From an uncultured Flavobacteriaceae bacterium (GTDB lineage Bacteria > Bacteroidota > Bacteroidia > Flavobacteriales > Flavobacteriaceae): a stretch of DNA of 64,000 nt. The position numbers and the translations under genes are program-made. Shown piece by piece: positions 21,092-28,846 of this stretch (the first letter of the stretch is position 1; each line of letters starts with the position of its first letter). The notes under the pieces are model-generated. The model saw only the letters and a list, made by a program, of their open reading frames with translations, was not told where the DNA came from and did no database searches. Location of the stretch: NCBI GenBank assembly GCA_947486785.1, contig CANKUU010000001.1:1-64000 (forward strand). The letters are read 5' to 3'.

Positions 21092-21622
21092 ATGAAAAAA
21101 AAGGAGTTTATTATTCCTTTCTCAGGCTTGAAGCAAGGGAAACACGAGTTCAATTACGTAATTGAAAATGAGTTCTTTGAATCTTTTGGATATACAGATT
21201 TTAATTCAGCAAATTTGGGCTTGCAAGTTTTGTTAAACAAAATGAGCACTATTTTAGAATTTGATCTTGTTGCTAGCGGTACGGTCAATTTAGACTGTGA
21301 TATTACTAGTGAGCCATATGACCAAGAAGTAGCCTCTAAGCTACATTTAGTGGTTAAATTTGGCGAAACTTATAATAATGAAGATGATGAAATTTTAATC
21401 ATACCTCATGGTGAGCATCAAGTTAACATTGCTCAATATGTTTATGAAATTTTAGTTTTAGCTGTTCCTCAAAAAAGAGTGCATCCAGGTGTAGTTGACG
21501 GAACTTTAGATTCTGAAGCCTTAAAACGCTTAGATGCTTTACAGCCAAAAGAGAAGAGAGATAACAACGAAAATACAGATCCCCGATGGGATGCATTAAA
21601 AAAGTTAATAACGGATAAATAA
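21092..21622 (+). CDS. DUF177 (YceD-like) protein
   Basis: The 176-residue cytoplasmic protein belongs to the DUF177/YceD family, almost always found just before rpmF, as here (9 bp). In other bacteria and plants members have been tied to 23S rRNA processing or accumulation; the exact act is not defined. The start at 21092 gives MKKKEFIIPFSGLKQGKHEF, whose FSGLKxGxHEF pattern is usual for Bacteroidota members; a TTG start 30 bp upstream is possible but less likely. The family's conserved central Cys is Cys-bearing stretch NLDCDITSEPYDQ, and the end carries DPRWDALKKL. Confidence 0.9.
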   Translation: MKKKEFIIPFSGLKQGKHEFNYVIENEFFESFGYTDFNSANLGLQVLLNKMSTILEFDLVASGTVNLDCDITSEPYDQEVASKLHLVVKFGETYNNEDDEILIIPHGEHQVNIAQYVYEILVLAVPQKRVHPGVVDGTLDSEALKRLDALQPKEKRDNNENTDPRWDALKKLITDK

Positions 21623-21631
21623 GTTTGTAAA

Positions 21632-21829
21632 ATGGCACATCCAAAGAGAAAAATTTCCAAAACTAGAAGAGACAAGAGAAGAACTCATTATAAAGCTGTG
21701 GCTCCAACCTTGGCTAAAGATTCTACTACTGGAGAAATGCATTTATTTCATAGAGCGCATTGGCATGAAGGTAAATTATACTACAAAGGTCAAGTTCTTA
21801 TTGATAAAACAGAAGAAGCAGAGGCTTAA
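21632..21829 (+). CDS. rpmF: 50S ribosomal protein L32
   Basis: Small basic ribosomal protein of 65 residues, with the unmistakable start [20 protein letters not shown]. The zinc-finger cysteines present in some L32 proteins are absent, as in many Bacteroidota members (C-minus form). It follows DUF177 by 9 bp and is followed by a terminator at 21853, so the two can form a short transcript, with partial read-through into fabH and the acc genes, an arrangement known in many bacteria. Confidence 0.98.
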   Translation: MAHPKRKISKTRRDKRRTHYKAVAPTLAKDSTTGEMHLFHRAHWHEGKLYYKGQVLIDKTEEAEA

Positions 21830-21852
21830 TTTGTTTAAAATTAACGTATTGT

Positions 21853-21883
21853 AACTCCCACTTTTAAAAGTTGGGAGTTTTTT
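21853..21883 (+). terminator. intrinsic terminator after rpmF
   Basis: An 8-bp stem (AACTCCCA at 21853-21860, TGGGAGTT at 21872-21879) with an inner A/T pairing, followed by a T-run. It lies between rpmF and fabH and probably sets the ratio of ribosomal to lipid-gene transcripts. Confidence 0.8.
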
Positions 21884-22040
21884 AATGAAATAACTTTTTT
21901 GAAAAAATAAGTTCAGAAGAAAATTTTAAATCTTAGAAATCGGTAGTTTTTTTAAAAAATTAATGATTTGATTTAAAAAATCACTATTTTTCACAACTTT
22001 TCATCCATTTTTACGCCTTTTTGGCAAAAATGATTATGCT

Positions 22041-23033
22041 ATGAATAAACTAACAGCAGCAATAACAGCTGTGGGAGCTTATGTTCCAAAATTCGTAATG
22101 ACCAACCAAATGTTGGAAAAAATGGTAGACACTAACGATGAGTGGATTACTGCGCGAACAGGAATTAAAGAACGAAGAGTTCTAAAAAAAGAAGAAGGAG
22201 AGGGCACTTCATTTTTAGCTATTAAAGCGGCGAATGAATTACTTAGAAAGGGCAATATAGACCCAAAAGAGATTGATTTGGTTTTAGTTGCTACGGCAAC
22301 ACCAGATAGTTTAGTGTCATCTACAGCGGCATTTGTAGCCTCTGAAATTGGAGCGAATAATGCTTTTGCCTACGATTTGTTAGCTGCCTGTTCTAGTTTT
22401 CTTTTTGGTATGTCTACAGCGTCAAGCTATATTGAATCTGGCCGGTATAAAAAAATATTATTAATAGGTGCAGATAAAATGTCATCTATAATTAATTATA
22501 AAGATAGAACTACATGTATCATCTTTGGAGATGGTGCTGGTGCAGTTTTGTTTGAGCCTAATGAAGAAGGTTTAGGTTTACAAGACGAATATTTACGTGC
22601 CGACGGTACGGGTAGAAAGTTTTTGGGTATGGAAGGTGGCGGGTCTATAATGCCAGCTACTCATGAGAGTGTTGATGCCGATAAGCATTATATTTTTCAA
22701 GAAGGTAAATCGGTGTTTAAATTTGCCGTTAGCAATATGGCCGATGTAGCAGAGAAGATAATGGAGCGTAATCATCTAAAAAACACAGATGTATCATGGT
22801 TGGTGCCACATCAGGCAAATAAACGCATTATTGATGCTACTGCAAGTAGAATGGGTTTAGATGCTTCAAAAGTTTTAATGAACATTCAGCGCTACGGTAA
22901 TACAACTTCTGCTACCTTACCTTTGTTACTTGCCGATTATGAAAATAAATTAAAAAAAGGAGATAATCTTGTATTTGCAGCCTTTGGTGGCGGCTTTACA
23001 TGGGGTTCTATATATTTAAAATGGGCTTACTAA
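22041..23033 (+). CDS. fabH: 3-oxoacyl-ACP synthase III (KAS III)
   Basis: Starts fatty-acid synthesis by joining acyl-CoA to malonyl-ACP. The 330 residues show the complete Cys-His-Asn triad: Cys117 in LLAACSSFLFG, the His of PHQANKRI and the Asn of YGNTTSATLP. The early NDEWITARTGIKERR stretch is also typical. Flavobacteria usually make branched-chain fatty acids, so a branched primer is likely, but that is known biology rather than seen here. It sits 31 bp before accB, and the DUF177-rpmF-fabH-accB-accC order makes one lipid-starting cluster. Confidence 0.97.
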   Translation: MNKLTAAITAVGAYVPKFVMTNQMLEKMVDTNDEWITARTGIKERRVLKKEEGEGTSFLAIKAANELLRKGNIDPKEIDLVLVATATPDSLVSSTAAFVASEIGANNAFAYDLLAACSSFLFGMSTASSYIESGRYKKILLIGADKMSSIINYKDRTTCIIFGDGAGAVLFEPNEEGLGLQDEYLRADGTGRKFLGMEGGGSIMPATHESVDADKHYIFQEGKSVFKFAVSNMADVAEKIMERNHLKNTDVSWLVPHQANKRIIDATASRMGLDASKVLMNIQRYGNTTSATLPLLLADYENKLKKGDNLVFAAFGGGFTWGSIYLKWAY

Positions 23034-23064
23034 ATTAATTGAACAATACTAAACCGAATTTTAT

Positions 23065-23541
23065 ATGGACATTAAAGAAATTCAAAGCTTAATTAAATTT
23101 GTTGCAAAATCAGGTGCAAGTGAAGTAAAGCTTGAGACAGATGATATTAAAATAACTATTCGTACAGGAGCCCTTAATAATGGTTCTGAAACTACCTATG
23201 TACAGCAATTGCCAATGGCTCAGCCTCAAATGATGGCTCCGCCAGCACCAATAGAACCAGCTGCTACTGCAGAAGCACCAAGTACAGCCGAAGACGATAA
23301 ATACATTACAATAAAATCACCAATTATAGGAACATTTTATCGTAAGCCATCACCAGATAAACCTGCTTTTGTAGAAGTAGGAGCCGATATTAATAAAGGT
23401 GATGTGCTATGTGTTATAGAAGCAATGAAGCTTTTTAATGACATTGAGTCAGAAGTTTCAGGAAAAATTGTCAAAATTTTGGTAGATGATTCTTCACCAG
23501 TAGAATTCGACCAACCGTTATTTCTTGTAGATCCATCTTAA
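23065..23541 (+). CDS. accB: biotin carboxyl carrier protein of acetyl-CoA carboxylase
   Basis: Carrier subunit that holds biotin on Lys122 within the standard EAMKLF motif. The 158 residues are an N-terminal helix pair, a Pro/Ala-rich swinging linker (about 55-85, rich in MAPPAP-like text) and the C-terminal lipoyl/biotinyl domain beginning at [13 protein letters not shown]. It forms acetyl-CoA carboxylase with AccC, encoded next, and with carboxyltransferase subunits that are not in this window. Confidence 0.97.
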   Translation: MDIKEIQSLIKFVAKSGASEVKLETDDIKITIRTGALNNGSETTYVQQLPMAQPQMMAPPAPIEPAATAEAPSTAEDDKYITIKSPIIGTFYRKPSPDKPAFVEVGADINKGDVLCVIEAMKLFNDIESEVSGKIVKILVDDSSPVEFDQPLFLVDPS

Positions 23542-23635
23542 ATAAATTTTAGGTGTTGAAGATTAAATACGCGTAAGAAATACAAGTATTTAAAACCTTC
23601 TAAAACGTAGAACTTAACATTTAAAACTGCTAAAG

Positions 23636-24985
23636 ATGTTTAAAAAAATATTAATCGCAAATAGGGGCGAAATTGCACTACGGGTTATTCGTACTTGTAA
23701 AGAAATGGGTATTAAGACTGTTGCAGTCTACTCTAAGGCTGATGAAGAAAGTCTTCATGTTCGTTTTGCCGATGAGGCTGTATGTATTGGCCCAGCTCCA
23801 AGTAGCGAATCTTACCTAAAAATACCTAATATAATAGCTGCTGCAGAAATAACCAATGCAGATGCTATTCATCCGGGTTATGGTTTTTTATCAGAAAACT
23901 CTAAGTTTTCAAAGATATGTGCAGAGCACGATATAAAATTTATTGGCGCATCAGGCGAGCATATTGATCGTATGGGCGACAAGGCTTCTGCTAAAGAAAC
24001 TATGAAGAAGGCGGGAGTGCCATGTGTACCTGGTTCTGAGGGTCTTTTAAAAGACGTCAAAGAAGCTAAAAAAATAGCAAAAAAAATTGGCTATCCTGTT
24101 ATGATTAAAGCAACTGCTGGCGGTGGAGGTAAAGGTATGCGTGCAGTTTGGTCTGAAGAAACCATGGAAGACCTTTTTGAGAGCGCGGTGCAAGAAGCAA
24201 GTGCTGCTTTTGGTAACGGTGCTATGTACATGGAAAAGTTGATAGAAGAACCACGACATATAGAAATTCAGATTGTTGGTGATCAATACGGAAAAGCATG
24301 TCACTTATCTGAGCGAGATTGTTCAGTGCAACGTAGGCATCAAAAACTGACAGAAGAAACACCTTCTCCTTATATGACAGATAAGTTAAGAGAAGAGATG
24401 GGTGCGGCAGCTATTAAAGCAGCTGAATTTATAAAATATGAAGGAGCTGGTACGGTTGAGTTTTTAGTAGATAAACACCGTAATTTCTATTTTATGGAAA
24501 TGAATACGCGTATTCAAGTAGAGCATCCGATTACCGAACAAGTGGTAGATTATGATTTAATTCGTGAGCAAATTTTGGTTGCGGGTGGCGTTCCAATCTC
24601 TGGAAAAAATTATCTACCCAAACTACACTCTATTGAGTGCCGTATTAATGCAGAAGATCCTTACAATAATTTTAGACCTTCTCCAGGAAAAATAACAACA
24701 TTACACTGCCCAGGTGGCCATGGAGTTCGAATGGATACACATGTATATAGCGGTTATACTATTCCTTCCAATTATGATTCTATGATTGCAAAGTTAATCA
24801 CTACGGCGCAGACACGAGAAGAGGCCATTAATAAAATGAAGAGAGCGCTTGATGAATTTGTAATTGAAGGCGTAAAAACTACCATTCCTTTTCACGTACA
24901 ATTGATGAAGAATCCTGATTATTTAGCAGGTAACTACACCACAAAATTTATGGAAGATTTTGTAATGGATCCAGAAACAGAATAA
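23636..24985 (+). CDS. accC: acetyl-CoA carboxylase, biotin carboxylase subunit
   Basis: Carboxylates the biotin on AccB using ATP and bicarbonate. The 449 residues follow the family in order: start [28 protein letters not shown], the ATP-grasp loop GGGGKGMR, the [11 protein letters not shown] stretch and the active-site [13 protein letters not shown]. Length is normal. It ends the cluster and is followed 6 bp later by a terminator. Confidence 0.98.
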   Translation: MFKKILIANRGEIALRVIRTCKEMGIKTVAVYSKADEESLHVRFADEAVCIGPAPSSESYLKIPNIIAAAEITNADAIHPGYGFLSENSKFSKICAEHDIKFIGASGEHIDRMGDKASAKETMKKAGVPCVPGSEGLLKDVKEAKKIAKKIGYPVMIKATAGGGGKGMRAVWSEETMEDLFESAVQEASAAFGNGAMYMEKLIEEPRHIEIQIVGDQYGKACHLSERDCSVQRRHQKLTEETPSPYMTDKLREEMGAAAIKAAEFIKYEGAGTVEFLVDKHRNFYFMEMNTRIQVEHPITEQVVDYDLIREQILVAGGVPISGKNYLPKLHSIECRINAEDPYNNFRPSPGKITTLHCPGGHGVRMDTHVYSGYTIPSNYDSMIAKLITTAQTREEAINKMKRALDEFVIEGVKTTIPFHVQLMKNPDYLAGNYTTKFMEDFVMDPETE

Positions 24986-24990
24986 GTTAA

Positions 24991-25019
24991 AAACCTGTGC
25001 CAAAAAGCATGGGTTTTTT
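24991..25019 (+). terminator. intrinsic terminator after accC
   Basis: A 10-bp stem with two G-T pairs (AAACCTGTGC at 24991-25000, GCATGGGTTT at 25007-25016), 6-nt loop and following T-run, directly after the accC stop. Confidence 0.8.
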
Positions 25020-25031
25020 ATTTACACTACT

Positions 25032-25071
25032 GCTACAAACTAGTAAATTAGTAAACTAGCTGGTTTGTAGC
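25032..25071. repeat. 9-bp inverted repeat downstream of accC
   Basis: GCTACAAAC (25032-25040) and GTTTGTAGC (25063-25071) are perfect inverted copies around a 22-bp A/T-rich spacer holding repeated TAGTAAA text. No T-run follows, so it is not a simple terminator. Confidence 0.45.
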
Positions 25072-25231
25072 CATGGTATTTAATCTATTTTTAATGACGT
25101 TTTAGGTATTTTGTCGGTTAAATAGAAATTTCATCATGTAGTATTTTTCTTACTTTTATATAAAAACACACAGAAACCTACTCAGTAGTCTTTTTGTTAA
25201 ATTTAAGAAGTATCCTTATCTTTTTTTAAAA

Positions 25232-25252
25232 CGGGGTATACCCCGCATTTTT
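25232..25252. terminator. G+C palindrome between A- and T-runs
   Basis: CGGGGTATACCCCG (25232-25245) is a perfect 14-bp palindrome, preceded by AAAA and followed by CATTTTTT. It may form a compact terminator-like hairpin in both directions, or act as an operator 37 bp before the FAD-oxidoreductase start. It is the most G+C-rich spot in a very A+T-rich gap. Confidence 0.45.
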
Positions 25253-25281
25253 TAAGTAAAAAATCATTGCATTTTTGAGTT

Positions 25282-26397
25282 ATGAACCTTAGTTATTGGG
25301 AGTATAAATCGTGGTTTTCGAATGTTGATTTCACAATAGTCGGTAGCGGAATTGTGGGCTTAAATTGTGCACTTGCACTTCAAGAAAAATATCCAAAAGC
25401 TAAAATACTAATTTTAGAGAAAGGATTTTTACCTCAAGGGGCTAGTACAAAAAATGCTGGATTCGCTTGTTTTGGAAGTATCTCAGAAATACTTGCCGAC
25501 ATGCGACATCAATCAGAGGAAAAGGTTGCAGCACTAGTTCAAAAACGTTGGAATGGTATACAATTATTAAGAAAGATTTTAGGTGATACAAAGCTTGATT
25601 TTCAAGCGAAAGGTGGCCACGAGTTGTTTTTAAAAGAGCACGGTAATTTGTACGAAGATTGTTTATCACAGCTAACAAAAGTTAACGATTTATTACAGCC
25701 TGTTTTTGAAAAAAAAATATTTGTTACTAACAAAAATATATTTGGTTTTAACAACATTCAAGATAAGTATATTACCAATTTAGTAGAAGCTCAAATTAAT
25801 ACGGGTAAGATGATGAAGAATCTTCTTCAATTAGCACATATTAAAGGAGTTCAAATATTAAACGGTATTACTGTGGATGCATTTACCGAGAAAGATAATG
25901 CTGTATCGGTACATACAAATCACTTTGAGTTTACAACGACCAAATTATTTATTGCCACCAATGGTTTTGCTTCAAAGCTAGTAAAGCAAAAAGTATTGCC
26001 TGCGCGTGCACAGGTAGTAATTACAAAGCCTATAAAAAACTTATCTATAAAAGGCACTTTTCATTTTGATGAGGGTTATTATTATTTTCGAAATATAGAT
26101 AATCGAATTTTATTTGGTGGGGGTCGTCATCTAGATTTTAAAGCAGAAGAAACTACAAATTTTGGACAAACCGAGCTGATTACGAATCGCTTAAATTGTA
26201 TTTTAAAAGAGACTATATTACCGAATACACCGTTCGAAATTGATCGAAGTTGGAGCGGTATAATGGGAGTAGGGTCTCAAAAACAACCTATTGTAAAACA
26301 AATTTCTGATCATGTTTTTTGCGGTGTACGTTTAGGCGGTATGGGTATAGCAATAGGGAGTTTAATCGGTAAAGAATTAGCAGATTTTGCTTCTTAA
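25282..26397 (+). CDS. FAD-dependent oxidoreductase (DAO family)
   Basis: Flavoprotein of the D-amino-acid-oxidase/glycine-oxidase/DadA fold, 371 residues. The dinucleotide-binding motif VDFTIVGSGIVGLNCALAL begins near residue 15, followed by ILEKGFLPQGASTKNAGFACFG, where the family's substrate and FAD contacts lie; the C-terminal FAD part reads RLGGMGIAIGSLIGKELADFA. No signal peptide. It probably oxidises an amine or amino acid, but the substrate is unknown and no partner gene is adjacent. It stands alone between a palindrome and an unrelated secreted protein gene. Confidence 0.85.
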   Translation: MNLSYWEYKSWFSNVDFTIVGSGIVGLNCALALQEKYPKAKILILEKGFLPQGASTKNAGFACFGSISEILADMRHQSEEKVAALVQKRWNGIQLLRKILGDTKLDFQAKGGHELFLKEHGNLYEDCLSQLTKVNDLLQPVFEKKIFVTNKNIFGFNNIQDKYITNLVEAQINTGKMMKNLLQLAHIKGVQILNGITVDAFTEKDNAVSVHTNHFEFTTTKLFIATNGFASKLVKQKVLPARAQVVITKPIKNLSIKGTFHFDEGYYYFRNIDNRILFGGGRHLDFKAEETTNFGQTELITNRLNCILKETILPNTPFEIDRSWSGIMGVGSQKQPIVKQISDHVFCGVRLGGMGIAIGSLIGKELADFAS

Positions 26398-26692
26398 ACC
26401 TATCATTTCTATCTGTAGTTGACGGCACTTGAATACCTTATAAATCAATAGAAAAAAATCAATTAATTAAGAGTTGTTTAACTAGTATCTACGTCTTTTT
26501 AACCTGCTATTTTATTCTTACCTTTAAACAATATACTAAGTAGCATCTATTATCGTTTTAAATACGCGCTTAAACCTGAATCTGGCTCACCAATTTGTTT
26601 TAACTTATTAAGTTTAGATTCAACTGAAAAAATAGAATAGCACTAGAATATTGATTTTAAAGACAGCTATTTTCTTGAAATTTGTCCTGCTT

Positions 26693-27259
26693 ATGAGTAC
26701 TTTTAACACATCTACTATAATGAGCCTTGTACTAACTTTTGTTTGTTGCATAGGATCAGTTTTTGGTCAAAATGAGGATCTTTTGGCAAGTGTTTCTGAG
26801 GAGTATAAAGTAGAACAAGAACGTATATCCAACACAAATAGCACCAAAACAGAATTTAAGAAAAAATACCATTACTTAGTGGCTAGGGCATATTTTAAGC
26901 TTTTAGCACAATCGCAAAGAACTGATAATAAGCTCAAAGGAGAGCTTAATTGGTATTTGGCAAAAAATGAGCGTGAAAATTTACAAGATGATACAGATTT
27001 TCAAGAAAAAATAGCTTTAGCAAATAAAAAATTAAACATAAATAGAAGAATGCTATTTGGTTTAAGATCTTGGAATCTTTTTAGTAAAAATAAGACAGGA
27101 GACATGTTCTATTTTATGGCTGAAAATGAGCTTCAAATCTTTCAAATGTACTCTAATAATGCCGAAGGGGATGAGATCATTAAATATTTAATGTATAAAT
27201 TGGCAGATGTTTATCATTTTGAAGAACAATACCGAGAAGCGCGATCCTCAGAAGAGTAG
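26693..27259 (+). CDS. secreted hypothetical protein
   Basis: Unknown protein. Three starts are possible: TTG at 26651, ATG at 26693 or ATG at 26720; the last two both keep the hydrophobic segment SLVLTFVCCIGSVFG ending before Gln-Asn, a fair signal peptide with periplasmic export. The mature part (about 160 residues) is hydrophilic and probably all alpha-helical, with repeat-like Tyr/Leu/Ala spacing (YHYLVARAYFKLLAQ, MAENELQIFQMY, LMYKLADVYHFEEQYREA) that resembles helical-hairpin repeats. It may share a transcript with the GreA-like gene 29 bp downstream. No family recognised. Confidence 0.6.
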   Translation: MSTFNTSTIMSLVLTFVCCIGSVFGQNEDLLASVSEEYKVEQERISNTNSTKTEFKKKYHYLVARAYFKLLAQSQRTDNKLKGELNWYLAKNERENLQDDTDFQEKIALANKKLNINRRMLFGLRSWNLFSKNKTGDMFYFMAENELQIFQMYSNNAEGDEIIKYLMYKLADVYHFEEQYREARSSEE

Positions 27260-27288
27260 TAGTAAACACCTAAAAATTTATTTTTAAT

Positions 27289-27738
27289 ATGATCACCAAA
27301 GAAATACTGCAAGATTTTTGTACCTCACATGTTAAAAATAGAATTTCACGAATAGAAAAAGATATAAATTTAGTTCAAGAGTCACTGGCATCAGAGACGA
27401 AAAGTAGTGCAGGAGACAAACATGAAACGGGTCGTGCAATGCTGCAGTTAGAAAGAGAAAAATTAGGTGAGCAACTTAAAGATGCAGAAAAAATGGCACT
27501 TATTCTTTCTCGTATTTCAGTCCGTTACAAGGCAAATACAATTGTATTGGGTAGTTGGGTAAAAACCTCAAAATCTGACTATTTTCTTGCGGTATCTGCA
27601 GGAGAGTTTAAAGCAGAAGACCAAACAATTTATTGCATTTCAGGCGGCACCCCTATTGGGCAACTATTACTTGGCAAATCTATCGGTGACGTTATTGCTT
27701 ATAAAGATGAAAAAATTCGAATAGTAGAGATTCTATAA
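27289..27738 (+). CDS. GreA/GreB-like transcription-factor-related protein
   Basis: Cytoplasmic 149-residue protein shaped like a Gre factor: an N-terminal coiled coil (about 15-85, with KHETGRAMLQLEREKLGEQL) and a C-terminal FKBP-like domain with SGGTPIGQLLLGKSIGDVI, close to the SPIGxALLGKxxGD signature of GreA. True GreA rescues backtracked RNA polymerase through two acidic residues at the coiled-coil tip; here the tip reads about ETKSSAGDKHE, which keeps acidic residues but is not the standard text. It may bind the polymerase secondary channel like Rnk, DksA or GreA, or have a different role. Conserved in Bacteroidota as far as I recall. Confidence 0.75.
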   Translation: MITKEILQDFCTSHVKNRISRIEKDINLVQESLASETKSSAGDKHETGRAMLQLEREKLGEQLKDAEKMALILSRISVRYKANTIVLGSWVKTSKSDYFLAVSAGEFKAEDQTIYCISGGTPIGQLLLGKSIGDVIAYKDEKIRIVEIL

Positions 27739-28283
27739 TTTTTTAAGATTTTACTTTTTCTTTAAATGAAACATTAAATGCTAAGTAATCACTTTTATAG
27801 ATTTTCTATAAATTAACCAGTAACCTCAAAAGTTATCTGCCCTTACTGGTTTTAAAATCTTTATTTAAATAATTGCGCAAGATACACAGATGCCAAAACG
27901 TCTAATGCGGTTATTAGAAAATTTAACCTTTCAATTTAAATAAAAACAGATGTTTTTTTGGTCTCAAAATGAGGTATTATAAGCGCTAAAGAGTAGGTGT
28001 TATTTTGATTAATTTACCCTATCGTCTTTATTCTAATGAATACCTATATTAAAAAATGTAATTCAGGTTTAAATGACATATTCATGTTTGTAGAATTGAA
28101 ACCTTATTTGTAAAAATCACTACTTTTTTAGTAAATTGAATACTAAATAAGAAGCAGAATTACCACCTTATATTTTCTAAAGTATTTACACCTAAAATTG
28201 GTAAAAGTTCAGGCCGATTAATGCTATTTTATGTTTATTAAAACAAAGCGTTAGACCTACAAAAAGTTTTTTTCAATACAATA
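27739..28283. other. intergenic region, no gene seen
   Basis: About 545 bp of A+T-rich DNA. Apart from the weak hairpin at 27815-27851 I see no gene, RNA or repeat. Promoters for the molybdenum-hydroxylase operon should be in its right half; none matches the consensus cleanly (TATGTTTA near 28228 is one base off). Confidence 0.5.
27815..27851 (+). terminator. weak hairpin after the GreA-like gene
   Basis: Nine-base arms AACCAGTAA (27815-27823) and TTACTGGTT (27843-27851) around a 19-nt spacer, with only a short T-run after. Possible terminator. Confidence 0.4.
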
Positions 28284-28358
28284 ATGAATATGAGGAGGAT
28301 AAAGTACCTCAAAATAGGAGGAGCTGAATTACTAAAAGTAAATTTAAATTCGATATGA
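28284..28358 (+). CDS. possible 24-residue leader ORF before the molybdenum hydroxylase
   Basis: A short frame starts at ATG 28284 (MNMRRIKYLKIGG and on) and stops with TGA at 28356-28358, overlapping the next gene's ATG at 28355 as ATGA. Such overlaps often couple translation. The frame also spans two GAGGAGG-type purine runs (28292 and 28316). It could be a leader peptide, or the overlap may be chance. Confidence 0.3.
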   Translation: MNMRRIKYLKIGGAELLKVNLNSI

Positions 28359-28846
28359 AAATAACATTCACTATAAATAGAAAGCCCCAAACAGTCAATA
28401 TTGAAGATGAAAACACCCCACTACTTTGGGTATTACGAGATATACTTGATTTAAAAGCAACTAAATTTGGTTGTGGAAAAGGGGCATGTGGCGCTTGTAC
28501 GGTTAAAGTAGAAGACGATGCAATTCGCTCTTGTTCATATGCGGTTAAATTTGCTAAAGGTAAAAGCATTACTACACTTGAAGGTCTTGGAACTGCCGAA
28601 AAACCACACCCTGTGCAGCAAGCTTGGATAGAAGAAATTGTACCTCAATGTGGATATTGTCAACCAGGCTTTATGATGGCAACGGCAGTTTTGTTAGACA
28701 AAAACACCAATCCGACAGATGAAGATTTAGATAAAAATATTAGTAATGTTTGTAGATGTGGCACCTATTATAGAATGAGAAAAGCAATTCATCGAGCTGC
28801 AGAAATTAAAAGAGCAGAAACTTTAAATACAGAAGACAATGTCTAA
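28355..28846 (+). CDS. (2Fe-2S) subunit of a molybdenum hydroxylase (IorA-type)
   Basis: Small electron-transfer subunit, 163 residues, of the xanthine-oxidase family. The N-terminal ferredoxin-like domain has the four-Cys set FGCGKGACGACTV plus a later Cys (RSC); the C-terminal helical domain has the second cluster site CGYCQPGFMM and VCRCGTYYRMR. The order and length match the alpha subunit of isoquinoline 1-oxidoreductase and aldehyde dehydrogenases of that type. The stop overlaps the start of the large subunit by 8 bp, so the two are made together. Confidence 0.95.
   Translation: MKITFTINRKPQTVNIEDENTPLLWVLRDILDLKATKFGCGKGACGACTVKVEDDAIRSCSYAVKFAKGKSITTLEGLGTAEKPHPVQQAWIEEIVPQCGYCQPGFMMATAVLLDKNTNPTDEDLDKNISNVCRCGTYYRMRKAIHRAAEIKRAETLNTEDNV

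Noticed and set aside
26545-26620. Minus-strand text ESKLNKLKQIGEPDSGL ending in a stop, like a protein C-terminus
   Set aside because: Only about 24 codons, no start and no family match; such a run is not rare by chance.
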